Assembly: GCA_034429215.1 (NCBI GenBank)
Contig: DAOUGI010000024.1
Location: 1-14,492 of the forward strand
Direction: 5' to 3'
Length of the DNA stretch: 14,492 nucleotides
DNA from: JAFGOG01 sp034429215
GTDB taxonomy: Bacteria; Chloroflexota; Anaerolineae; JAAYZQ01
This document shows, in pieces, positions 1 to 6,588 of the stretch. The stretch's first letter is position 1. Every line of letters starts with the position of its first letter. The notes beneath the pieces were generated by a model that worked only from the letters and a program-made list of their open reading frames with translations, was not told the DNA's origin and did not search any database. The position numbers and the translations under genes were made by a program.

Positions 1-1062
1 GGCGAAGAAACGACGCCTGCCGTCGAGGTGGAAGCCGTGCCACCGGAGGTTGAGATCCCGGTCGTGGAGCTGCCGTCACTGGAACTTGCCGTGCCGGTTG
101 AGGAGGCGGTAGCCGCCGAGGTGCCGGATTGGCTGAAGGAGCTTGGCATGGCCGAGGTCGAGGCGCCGGCCGTGGCGGAGGTCGAGGTCCCGGTCGTGGA
201 GCTGCCGCCGCTGGAGGTTGAAGCGCCGGTCGAGGAGGCGGTGACCGCAAAGGGCGCCGAAGAGGTCCCCGAATGGCTGCGCGAGCTGGGGGTGCCCGGC
301 GCTGAAGAGCCTCTGCCGCCGCCTGTCGTGTTGGAAGAGATAACCGGCGCCGAGGTCGAGTTACCGGCCGCGCCGGCGATGGAGGTGCCCGAGTGGCTGC
401 GTGAATTGGAAGTGCCCGGTGCTGAACAGGTTCCGCCGCCGGTTGGGCTGCCGGTCGAGGAGCTTGTGCCGGCCGTGGTGCTCGAAGCCGCTCCGGAGGT
501 TGTGCTTTCCATCGAGGAGGCCGTGCCGGAGATGGAATCGCCCGCCGTGGAGGTGACTCTGCCGCCGGTTGAGGAGCTTGTGCCGGGAGCGGTGATCGAA
601 GCCGCTCCGGAGGTTGTGCTTTCCATCGAGGAGGCCGTGCCGGAGATGGAAGCGCCCGCCGTGGAGGTGACTCTGCCGCCGGTTGAGGAGCTTGTGCCGG
701 GAGCGGTGATCGAGGCCGCTCCGGAGGTTGTGCTGCCTGTGGAGGAGTCTGCCCCGTCAGGGCAGTTGGACGATCTGCTGAAGCAAGCCAAGGCACGGCC
801 GCGCGACTATCAGCTTCAGTTGGAGCTGGCCCGTCTCTATGGCGGCCGGCATGATTGGAATGCGGCGCTCAAGTACTATGAAAAGCTGATCGCGTCTCGC
901 CGGCTCGTGCCTGCGGTTATAGACGACCTGCAGCCACTGACCGGAACGGACGTCGATCCCGTGCGCCTGTATCAGTTGCTGGGCGATGCCTACATGCACG
1001 AGGATCGCCTGGACGAGGCGCTGAGCATGTACCGGCTGGCCCGCCAGGCCTTGGCACGCTAG
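1..1062 (+). CDS. TPR protein with acidic repeat-rich linker (5' partial)
   Basis: The frame is open from base 1, so the true start is upstream; the first in-frame ATG is at 28. Numbered from that ATG, residues 1 to about 245 are low-complexity and dominated by Val, Pro, Glu and Ala, so probably disordered and strongly acidic. Within this lie three W-L-[KR]-E-L motifs (about residues 33-39, 81-87 and 121-127) and a 38-residue tandem repeat. The last 100 residues look like two tetratricopeptide units: one around the segment beginning RDYQLQLELARLYGG, and one around RLYQLLGDAYMHEDRLDEAL. TPR units usually bind other proteins, so a scaffold or adaptor role is likely, but the partner is unknown. 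Similar acidic-linker TPR proteins occur in Anaerolineae, from memory of the family. The stop is followed 17 bp later by ndk, so the two are probably cotranscribed. Confidence 0.75.
   Translation, partial: GEETTPAVEVEAVPPEVEIPVVELPSLELAVPVEEAVAAEVPDWLKELGMAEVEAPAVAEVEVPVVELPPLEVEAPVEEAVTAKGAEEVPEWLRELGVPGAEEPLPPPVVLEEITGAEVELPAAPAMEVPEWLRELEVPGAEQVPPPVGLPVEELVPAVVLEAAPEVVLSIEEAVPEMESPAVEVTLPPVEELVPGAVIEAAPEVVLSIEEAVPEMEAPAVEVTLPPVEELVPGAVIEAAPEVVLPVEESAPSGQLDDLLKQAKARPRDYQLQLELARLYGGRHDWNAALKYYEKLIASRRLVPAVIDDLQPLTGTDVDPVRLYQLLGDAYMHEDRLDEALSMYRLARQALAR
457..734 (+). repeat. 114-bp in-frame tandem repeat, about 2.4 copies
   Basis: The period is exactly 114 bp (38 codons). Copy 1 is about 457-570, copy 2 is 571-684 and a partial copy 3 is 685-734, where similarity breaks off. 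The block starting GAAGCCGCTCCGGAGG recurs at 484 and 598, and as GAGGCC at 712. The nucleotide match between copies is nearly perfect, with synonymous sites conserved, which points to recent duplication or gene conversion rather than selection on the protein alone. The unit encodes the segment running from VEELVPGAVIEAAPEVVL through EEAVPEMEAPAVEVTL. Confidence 0.9.
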
Positions 1063-1079
1063 ACAAGTCAGGAGAAGGC

Positions 1080-1529
1080 ATGGAACGCACACTCATCATT
1101 CTCAAGCCCGATGCAGTACAACGGGGGCTGATCGGCCCTATCATCGCCCGCCTGGAGCAGCGCGGCCTAAGGTTCGCTGCTATGAAGCTGATGCAGATCA
1201 GTCCTGACCTGGCTGCCCGCCACTATGCAGTCCACAAGGGCAAGCCTTTCTACGAAGGACTGGTCCAGTTCATCACCAGCGGCCCAGTCGTAGTGGCCGT
1301 CATCGAGGGCAAGGACGCCATCAACATCGTGCGCAAGACGCTGGGCGCAACCAGCCCGGCCAGCGCCGAGCCGGGCACGATCCGGGCCGACTTTGGCCTG
1401 GAGATTGGCCGCAACCTGGTCCATGGCTCGGACGGACCCGACACGGCGGCCTACGAGATCCCCCTCTTTTTTGCCGAGGATGAGATCCTGACTTACGAGC
1501 GGGCCATAGATCGTTGGATCCACGAATAG
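1080..1529 (+). CDS. ndk: Nucleoside diphosphate kinase
   Basis: Transfers the gamma-phosphate of ATP to nucleoside diphosphates through a phosphohistidine, balancing NTP and dNTP pools in the cytosol. The 149-residue length is normal for the family. The N-terminus ERTLIILKPDAVQRGLIG is the conserved first strand. The active-site signature NLVHGSDG is at residues 112-119, with catalytic His115. The region around TSPASAEPGTIRADFG (about 91-106) matches the nucleotide-binding loop. The ATG at 1080 has a GGAGA ribosome site about 4-9 bases upstream, which supports this start. It follows the TPR gene by 17 bp and is followed by a strong hairpin, so it ends that transcription unit. Nothing is missing or unusual. 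Confidence 0.97.
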   Translation: MERTLIILKPDAVQRGLIGPIIARLEQRGLRFAAMKLMQISPDLAARHYAVHKGKPFYEGLVQFITSGPVVVAVIEGKDAINIVRKTLGATSPASAEPGTIRADFGLEIGRNLVHGSDGPDTAAYEIPLFFAEDEILTYERAIDRWIHE

Positions 1530-1557
1530 ACAGATCTATTATACCGTGGTATGTGCC

Positions 1558-1585
1558 AGAGGGGCCTGATCATTCAGGCCCCTCT
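1558..1585 (+). terminator. Hairpin terminator after ndk
   Basis: A perfect 12-bp stem (AGAGGGGCCTGA paired with TCAGGCCCCTCT) encloses a 4-base TCAT loop, about 30 bp after the ndk stop. The following sequence, TTGTGTG, is only weakly T-rich, so termination may be leaky or assisted. It separates the TPR-ndk unit from the next promoter. Confidence 0.75.
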
Positions 1586-1610
1586 TGTGTGCAGCTCCTG
1601 ACAAATGTCA

Positions 1611-1639
1611 TAGACAATTGCCTTCCCTTGGAGTAGAAT
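1611..1639 (+). promoter_or_regulatory. Putative sigma-70-type promoter for the cyclodeaminase unit
   Basis: A -35-like TAGACA (1611-1616, five of six consensus bases) and a -10-like TAGAAT (1634-1639, five of six) are separated by the ideal 17 bp. The site lies between the ndk terminator and the next gene. The expected transcription start is about 1646, effectively at the ATG at 1647, so the message could be leaderless. This is a prediction from sequence only. Confidence 0.45.
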
Positions 1640-1646
1640 AGGAACC

Positions 1647-2261
1647 ATGCGAGATCTGGAAACCTGGTTGAACGAGATGAGCGCCCGCCCGCTGCCGGGG
1701 GGCGTGGCGGCGGCCGCGGTAGCTGCGGCGATGGGCGCCGCGCTGATTGCCAAGGCGCTGCGCGTCACGCTCAACCGCCAGCAGCTCGGGGCCGGTGAGC
1801 GGACCGGACTGGAAGAGACCTTTAGCCTGACTCAGACCCAGCAGGGGGCGCTGTACCAGCAGGCTGACGCTGACGTCGAGGCTTACCGGGCCGTTCTGGA
1901 TACCCGTTCCCTGGCCGCAAACGATCCGGCCCGGCGCCGGGCCTGGGAGTCGGCCACCGAGGTGCCGGTCACCGTCGCCGAAACCTGTCGCCTGCTGCTG
2001 GACAGGCTGCCCGGCGTGGTGCCCCAGTGTTGGAGCGGGGTGTGTGTCGATTTCGAGATCGGCAGCCAACTGCTCCGGGCGGGGATGCAGGCCGGGGTTC
2101 TGGCGGCTGAGGCCAACCTGAGCCTGGGGGGTGCGGCGATCGACGGCGGTCCATTCCGGGTCCGCATAGAAACGCTGTCGCAAGCAGATGGAATAGACAA
2201 AGGAGGCAGTGACGATGAGCGGTTGTCCGGGTGCGATTGTCTTCAAGGAAGCCAAGCCTGA
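1647..2261 (+). CDS. Cyclodeaminase/cyclohydrolase family protein (FTCD C-terminal type)
   Basis: The 204-residue protein resembles stand-alone members of the formiminotetrahydrofolate cyclodeaminase / methenyl-THF cyclohydrolase family, which act on one-carbon folates in the cytosol. The family hallmark is near the N-terminus: LNEMSARPLPGG, followed by an Ala-rich helix (about residues 15-40) that runs into KALRVTL. The rest is predicted largely helical, with a late LLRAGMQAGVLAAEANLSLGG segment typical of the family's last helices. The usual P-x-P-G-G-G reads P-L-P-G-G-V here, so activity is not certain. The start at 1647 lacks a good ribosome site, and a promoter -10 lies 7 bp upstream. 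The last 17 codons overlap the next gene in another frame and look non-homologous. It may be a folate enzyme or a divergent paralogue. Confidence 0.7.
   Translation: MRDLETWLNEMSARPLPGGVAAAAVAAAMGAALIAKALRVTLNRQQLGAGERTGLEETFSLTQTQQGALYQQADADVEAYRAVLDTRSLAANDPARRRAWESATEVPVTVAETCRLLLDRLPGVVPQCWSGVCVDFEIGSQLLRAGMQAGVLAAEANLSLGGAAIDGGPFRVRIETLSQADGIDKGGSDDERLSGCDCLQGSQA
2201..2206 (+). promoter_or_regulatory. Shine-Dalgarno site fixing the zinc-ribbon gene start
   Basis: A perfect AGGAGG lies inside the 3' end of the preceding gene. It is 8 bases from the ATG at 2215 but only 2 bases from the in-frame GTG at 2209, so the ATG is the better start. Confidence 0.8.
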
Positions 2262-2499
2262 GTATATGGATTGTCCCCACTGCGGGAAAGAGATGGAGAT
2301 GTGGTCTGACGAGCCGCTGGCCCGCTGCCCACACTGTCGGTTGTGGGTCAACAAGGAGCGGGGCGCGTCGTGCATCGACTGGTGCAAGTTCGCTGCCGAA
2401 TGTGTCGGCCTGGAGGCTTACGAGCGGCTGAGAAAAGACCGCCCGCCAGAGGAGCAGATCGGTGACCCGGATGCCGTTTTACGACGCGCTGGCGTCTGA
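2215..2499 (+). CDS. Small eight-cysteine zinc-ribbon-like protein, function unknown
   Basis: This 94-residue protein has a paired C-P-H-C module (Cys20/23 and Cys38/41), the spacing of a zinc ribbon. It is followed by a second cysteine group, SCIDWCKFAAEC (Cys53, 57, 63), plus Cys4 in MSGCPG. I recognise the overall pattern (MSGCPG...FKE.KPE, CPHCGKE, WSDE, SCIDWCK.A.ECVG) as a small conserved bacterial protein usually left as hypothetical. The C-terminal cysteines could bind a second metal. A strong AGGAGG supports ATG 2215 rather than GTG 2209. It overlaps the end of the cyclodeaminase gene by 47 bp and the start of the methyltransferase gene by 38 bp, which implies a tightly coupled unit. 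Metal binding is inferred from spacing only. Confidence 0.8.
   Translation: MSGCPGAIVFKEAKPEYMDCPHCGKEMEMWSDEPLARCPHCRLWVNKERGASCIDWCKFAAECVGLEAYERLRKDRPPEEQIGDPDAVLRRAGV
2451..2454 (+). promoter_or_regulatory. Shine-Dalgarno site supporting the GTG start of the methyltransferase
   Basis: GGAG (within AGAGGAG) lies 7 bases before the GTG at 2462 but 16 bases before the in-frame ATG at 2471, so the GTG start is favoured. Confidence 0.55.
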
Positions 2500-3220
2500 T
2501 TACGATCGCTTTGTGAACTGGGAAGGCCGGCTGGCCCACGAGCTGCCTTTCCTGGAGCGCCTGTTCGCCGACCATGACGTGAGGCGCGTGCTGGATGCCG
2601 CGTGCGGCACCGGTCACCACGCCATCGCCCTGGCCAAGCGGGGCTACCAGATGGTGGGAGCCGACCTGAGCGCGGCCATGGTCGAGCAGGCGCGGCGAAA
2701 CGCCGCCGTCGCCGGCGCGGAGGTGAGGTTTGCCGTGGCCGGGTTTGGCGGCCTGGCAGCGATTGGCGAGACCTTTGACGCCGTGCTGTGCCTGGGCAAC
2801 TCGCTGCCCCACCTGCTGACCGAGAAGGCGCTGGCCGAAGCGCTGGCCGACTTTGCCACTGTGCTCCATCCCGGCGGTCTGGTGGTGATCCAGAACCGCA
2901 ATTTTGACCGGGTATGGCGCCAGCGGGAGCGTTTCATGGGGCCCCAATCGTGCCACGAGGGCGAGCGGGAGTGGGTTTTCGTCCGCTTTTACGATTTCCA
3001 CGAGGCGACGGTCACTTTTAATATGATCCGCCTGCGGCGGGATGGTGAAACCTGGATCCAGGATGTCGAGGCGACCGAGCTGCGCCCCATCTTTCGTGCC
3101 GAGCTGGCCGACGCGCTACAAACTGCCGGATTCTTTCAGGCCGCCTTTCACGGCAGCTACGACGGCTCGACCTTTGACCCGGCCAACAGCAGCGACCTGA
3201 TCGCCGTAGCCCAAAAGTAG
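2462..3220 (+). CDS. Class I SAM-dependent methyltransferase, glycine N-methyltransferase-like
   Basis: The 252-residue protein has a Rossmann-type methyltransferase fold. Motif I is VLDAACGTGHHAIAL (43-57). The acidic residue that binds the SAM ribose is Asp68 in GADLS. The motif IV region is FDAVLCLGNSLPHL (105-118), followed by LHPGGLVVIQNRNF (135-148). The C-L-G-N-S-x-x-H-L signature resembles glycine/sarcosine N-methyltransferases, which hints at a small amine or amino-acid substrate. The true substrate cannot be read from sequence. The start is GTG 2462 by ribosome-site spacing, with ATG 2471 as the alternative. It overlaps the zinc-ribbon gene and ends its unit at a shared hairpin 16 bp downstream. 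Cytosolic; no signal or membrane segment. Confidence 0.85.
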   Translation: MTRMPFYDALASDYDRFVNWEGRLAHELPFLERLFADHDVRRVLDAACGTGHHAIALAKRGYQMVGADLSAAMVEQARRNAAVAGAEVRFAVAGFGGLAAIGETFDAVLCLGNSLPHLLTEKALAEALADFATVLHPGGLVVIQNRNFDRVWRQRERFMGPQSCHEGEREWVFVRFYDFHEATVTFNMIRLRRDGETWIQDVEATELRPIFRAELADALQTAGFFQAAFHGSYDGSTFDPANSSDLIAVAQK

Positions 3221-3236
3221 ACACCGGTTGTTCAAG

Positions 3237-3276
3237 AAGAACGACGGCCCTGGCAATCGCCAGGACCGTCGTTCTT
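3237..3276. terminator. Bidirectional hairpin terminator between convergent genes
   Basis: An 18-bp stem with a single C-A mismatch encloses an AATC loop. Its arms begin AAGAACGACGG and end CCGTCGTTCTT. It sits in the 70-bp gap between the methyltransferase stop (3220) and the GH57 stop (3291, opposite strand). The A/T-containing outer ends suit termination in both directions, although there is no long T run. Confidence 0.75.
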
Positions 3277-3290
3277 GGTTATGCGGGCAA

Positions 3291-6200
3291 CTATTTGAGC
3301 GAGATCATCGGCAGTTGAGCCAAGTCGTCAGGACCAAGGGTGCTGACATCCTCCGCCTGTGACGCCGGATAGGTGCCCAATGCCTCCTCCTGGGCCGGCG
3401 AAGCGCCGTCAGGGTAGGCCACGTCGATGATGCGGGTGTGGTTCCTATCGGCCGGAGCCCCACCAAAACGCCACTGCTGCGCCGCTGCTTCTACGTCCCG
3501 AATCCGCCAGACGCCGCTGGCGGGGTAGCCTTCCTGGCTCATTACGACGGCCAGGTAGCCCCACGAGGCCGGATCGAGGGCAGCCACGTCGACGCCCAGG
3601 CTGTCGGCCAACACCTTCTTGGCCATGCGGATGGTGATCCGGTTCTGGCCGGGATCGCTCACGATGTTGAGCGTGCTGGTGTCACCGATCTGGGCCGGCT
3701 CAAGCGCGCCGGCCGGCGGCGGGCCATAGAGGCCCGGCGTCCAGCCCTCGGCCCAGACGGCAAAATCCCAGGCGTCGGCTTCAGGCACTGCGGCGTTGCG
3801 GCCCGGCAAAAGCTTCCGGGCGCCGCCCTCGGCGGCGTTGATGTAGACGTCCAAGGTGTGGATGCCCATGCCGTTGCCCGCTCCCCAGCCGTTGTTCAGC
3901 GGGCCGTCGAAGGTAAAGCGGAAGATCAGGTTGTTGTCATCTTCGGCCACCATGAACTCGACCAGGTCAAAGGCACCGGAGCCAAAAACCGCATCGGTGG
4001 GATAGGTGTAGCTGCCGGGACCGTGGTCGTCGCCCTTGGGGTCGACCACGGTCAGGAGGGGCTTGGTCAGCCCCAGGTCGGGGACGACGATCTCGGCGGG
4101 GCCGCCGCTCGGTGCGACCTGCATATCGCGCTGCTCGCCCTCGCTGACTATTGTGCGCAGCTTGAGGGCGTCGCCGGCGTCCGGCTTGCCAAAGTCGGCG
4201 TAGGGCAGGGCCACTTCCAGCGTCATGCCCGAAACGCCGATGGGCAGGCCGGCGGTTGCTTCGACATAGGCGCCGCTGCCGTCCACGGTGTAGTAGGTGG
4301 CCGACCCGCCCTGGATCACGACCTCGAGCAGCGCGTTGGCGCCAAAGCCCAACAACGTGTCCCCGCTGTTTTTGACTGCGACGCGGCTGAACGGCTGCTC
4401 GCTGCCGCCGCCCGGCTTGGTCAGGTAAAAGCCTACGCGCGTGTCGGCACCGATGTCGGCCCACGGGCGGCGGGCATCAAGGCGCAGAAAGAGGGTGTCC
4501 TTGGCAAAGCCGTACCAGAGCTGGCTGACCACCTGCTCCGGCGTGGCCTGGACGCCGCCTTCCTCCATGTAGTAGCCGGCCCCATCCCACTCGCCGTCGG
4601 CGGCGGTGCCGTCGATGGTCGGGGTAATGATGCCTGTCGCGCCCGCCGAGGGCGGCTGGGCCGTCTGCGGGATGACCGGCACTTTGAGGAAGGTGGGCAC
4701 CGGCTCGCCCAGCAGCTCGTAGACGCGTTGGAGCGTCAGCCGAAATTGGAGATCAAAGCTAGAGTCGTCGCCGCTGTTCTGGTCGGCGCCATACCACCAG
4801 AACCAGTCGCTGCCTTCGGCGGTATAGATGGCATCCATGACCTTGGCCAGGGTCTCTTCGTCCAGGTTGACTTTCTTTTTCTCGACGTGGTCGCGCACCT
4901 TGCCCAGGTATTCCCAGGCCCGGTTCTCCTCGTCCTCGCCGATCCAGGTCAGGTAATCGGGGCTGACCCAGCTACCGGCCCACAGCTCCTCGATCTTTTG
5001 CTGGTCGGGAAATTGGGCCAGGTAGGCGCCAGGGGTGATGGTTTGGATGGTGCCTTTTTTCTGCTCCTCTTCCAGCATCTGGTACAGGCTGTTGAGGAAT
5101 TCTTTGCCGTCGTTGGCATAGTGCTCCCAGGCGTTTTCGCCGTCCAGGATGACGCTCACCAGGTGAGGGCCGGTCGCGCCGGTTTTTTCCAACTGGCTGC
5201 GGATGGCCAGGACGCGGTTGACAAAGTCCTGGGCGGCTGCCGTCCCGCTGGTGCCGCTGTAGGTAAAGCCGACCTTGTCGCTGATCGTCTTGTCGCGAAA
5301 GATGATGTACATCTGGTTGTCGCGACCGCTGACGATGTAGGGCCGGTACAGGGCATCGGCGTCCTGGACGAGCCCCTGGCCGTCGCGCCCAAAGCTGACC
5401 TCGCCCAGGCTGCGGGCCAGTACCTCTTCGTCACTTGCCATCCACTGCAGCCCGGCCTTGGCCACCATGTTGACGATCCCCTGGGCCACCGAGCCTTCGG
5501 CCGGCCACATGCCCACCGGCGGTTTGCCGAATAGCTCGGTATAGAACTCGACGCCCATCTCCACCTGCGCCACGGCGTCAAAGCCACGCGCATAGCGTGG
5601 TGGAAGCTTGATGTCGGGGACGGCAGAGCTTGCCAGGTTGGAATCTACCAATAGCGGCAGGATCGGGTGGAAGAAGGGGGTCATGGTCACTTCGATGCGG
5701 CCCTCGTCCTGTAGCTGTTTGTGCAGCGGGATCACCTCGGCCACCAGGCGGGCGTGCTCGCCCAGGACGATGGCTTTGTCTTCTTCGGCAAAGCTCTGCC
5801 CCTTGGCCACCAGGCCGGCCAGCGGCTCTTCAGCCAGCCAGTCAGGGTCGGTCCAGGCCAGGTTAAAGAAGACCTGCAGATCGAGCCACGTTTGGGTGTC
5901 CCAATTGGCGCTGTTGTCGCGGTCGTTGGCGATCTGCTGGTAGCGGGGGAAGCGGGCGATGATCTTGGAGTTGGTGTCAAAGAAGCGGGCTTGGATGAAC
6001 GCCTTCTGCTCGCCGGTCAGATCGGCGGCCGGGATTTCGGTGTGCACCTGATACAGGTCCTTGGCGTCGGCCGCCAGGTCCTGAAGCTGCCGCAGCAGGG
6101 AGGGGGTCAGGTTGAAGGTAGCCCGGATGTTGGGGTACTTTTCCAGGATGGCGGCCATGTCCACATAGTCCTTGGCGGCGTGGACCCGCACCCATGGTTT

Positions 6201-6485
6201 TTGATAGATACCTGTCGCCGGGTCCTTGAAATAGATCGGCTGGTGCTGGTGCCAGATGATCGACAGGTAGAGCGGATTTTCCGCCGGAGCTGTCGTCGGC
6301 TCGGCTGTGTCCACAGCCGTCGACGTGGCGGCCGGTTTGGCCGTGGGTTGGGCGGTCGGCGAAACGGCCGTGACCGTGGGCGGAACCGGCTGCGGGGTGG
6401 GTGTCGCTTCCGGCGTGCCGCAGGCGGCCAGCAGACCGACGATCCACACGATAACCAGTAGTAGGGACCAACGTTTTGTCATCAT
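3291..6485 (-). CDS. GH57 amylopullulanase-type lipoprotein with C-terminal glucodextranase-like domain
   Basis: A large exported alpha-glucan hydrolase of about 1064 residues. The N-terminus is a lipoprotein signal with lipobox L-A-A-C (Cys22). A Thr/Pro/Ala-rich linker follows to about residue 68. The GH57 domain (about 70-600) shows region 1 HQHQP (78-82), region 2 GRIEVTMTPFFHPILPLL, region 3 GMWPAEGSV with the nucleophile Glu near 329, region 4 WMASDEEVL with the acid Asp near 351, and region 5 LVSVILDGENAWEHY. About 612-800 is a beta-rich domain opening with TIDGTAADGEWDGAGYY. About 805-1020 resembles the glucodextranase C-terminal/DOMON-like module often attached to GH57 amylopullulanases. 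It probably cleaves alpha-1,4 and perhaps alpha-1,6 bonds at the cell surface, feeding the transporter upstream. A GAGGAG ribosome site precedes tandem ATGs; the second (6482) has better spacing. It is the last gene of its unit. Confidence 0.93.
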   Translation of the reverse strand: MMTKRWSLLLVIVWIVGLLAACGTPEATPTPQPVPPTVTAVSPTAQPTAKPAATSTAVDTAEPTTAPAENPLYLSIIWHQHQPIYFKDPATGIYQKPWVRVHAAKDYVDMAAILEKYPNIRATFNLTPSLLRQLQDLAADAKDLYQVHTEIPAADLTGEQKAFIQARFFDTNSKIIARFPRYQQIANDRDNSANWDTQTWLDLQVFFNLAWTDPDWLAEEPLAGLVAKGQSFAEEDKAIVLGEHARLVAEVIPLHKQLQDEGRIEVTMTPFFHPILPLLVDSNLASSAVPDIKLPPRYARGFDAVAQVEMGVEFYTELFGKPPVGMWPAEGSVAQGIVNMVAKAGLQWMASDEEVLARSLGEVSFGRDGQGLVQDADALYRPYIVSGRDNQMYIIFRDKTISDKVGFTYSGTSGTAAAQDFVNRVLAIRSQLEKTGATGPHLVSVILDGENAWEHYANDGKEFLNSLYQMLEEEQKKGTIQTITPGAYLAQFPDQQKIEELWAGSWVSPDYLTWIGEDEENRAWEYLGKVRDHVEKKKVNLDEETLAKVMDAIYTAEGSDWFWWYGADQNSGDDSSFDLQFRLTLQRVYELLGEPVPTFLKVPVIPQTAQPPSAGATGIITPTIDGTAADGEWDGAGYYMEEGGVQATPEQVVSQLWYGFAKDTLFLRLDARRPWADIGADTRVGFYLTKPGGGSEQPFSRVAVKNSGDTLLGFGANALLEVVIQGGSATYYTVDGSGAYVEATAGLPIGVSGMTLEVALPYADFGKPDAGDALKLRTIVSEGEQRDMQVAPSGGPAEIVVPDLGLTKPLLTVVDPKGDDHGPGSYTYPTDAVFGSGAFDLVEFMVAEDDNNLIFRFTFDGPLNNGWGAGNGMGIHTLDVYINAAEGGARKLLPGRNAAVPEADAWDFAVWAEGWTPGLYGPPPAGALEPAQIGDTSTLNIVSDPGQNRITIRMAKKVLADSLGVDVAALDPASWGYLAVVMSQEGYPASGVWRIRDVEAAAQQWRFGGAPADRNHTRIIDVAYPDGASPAQEEALGTYPASQAEDVSTLGPDDLAQLPMISLK

Positions 6486-6537
6486 TTTTCTCCTCGCTTG
6501 AAAATGAAATTCCCCCTCACCCTACCTTCTCCTCCAG

Positions 6538-6566
6538 GGGAGATGGACTGAACAGCAGTCTCTCCC
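6538..6566 (-). repeat. Imperfect intergenic inverted repeat before the GH57 gene
   Basis: GGGAGA-tg-GACTG pairs with CAGTC-TCTCCC around an AACAG loop: an 11-bp stem with a 2-base bulge. It lies in the 103-bp gap between the glycosyltransferase stop (6589) and the GH57 start. The neighbouring CCCTCACCCTACCTTCTCC (from about 6522) resembles the GGGTGAGGGG/GGGAGAG type of dispersed REP-like repeat. No T run follows on the - strand, so it could be a partial terminator, a message-stabilising structure or a decayed repeat. Confidence 0.5.
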
Positions 6567-6588
6567 AGAGGATCGGGGTGGTGGCGAT

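Noticed and set aside
457..734. CRISPR-like regular repeats
   Set aside because: The 114-bp units are contiguous, in frame and coding, with no spacers.
1514..1552. Promoter-like TTGGAT-17 bp-TATTAT and the quasi-palindrome ATACC-GT-GGTAT after ndk
   Set aside because: The -35 matches only three of six bases, and any transcript would immediately meet the 1558-1585 terminator. The 1611-1639 site is better placed.
1608..2387. 259-codon open frame on the - strand
   Set aside because: Antisense to the cyclodeaminase and zinc-ribbon genes, with no recognisable motif; a shadow of GC-rich coding sequence.
3438..5534. 698-codon open frame on the + strand
   Set aside because: It lies wholly antisense to the GH57 gene, whose catalytic motifs are intact. 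Its translation is Gly/Val/Ala-rich without recognisable domains, as expected from GC-rich codon bias.
6486..6588. A separate promoter for the GH57 gene
   Set aside because: No -10/-35 pair with acceptable spacing was found on the - strand in this gap; only a ribosome site and the hairpin are clear.
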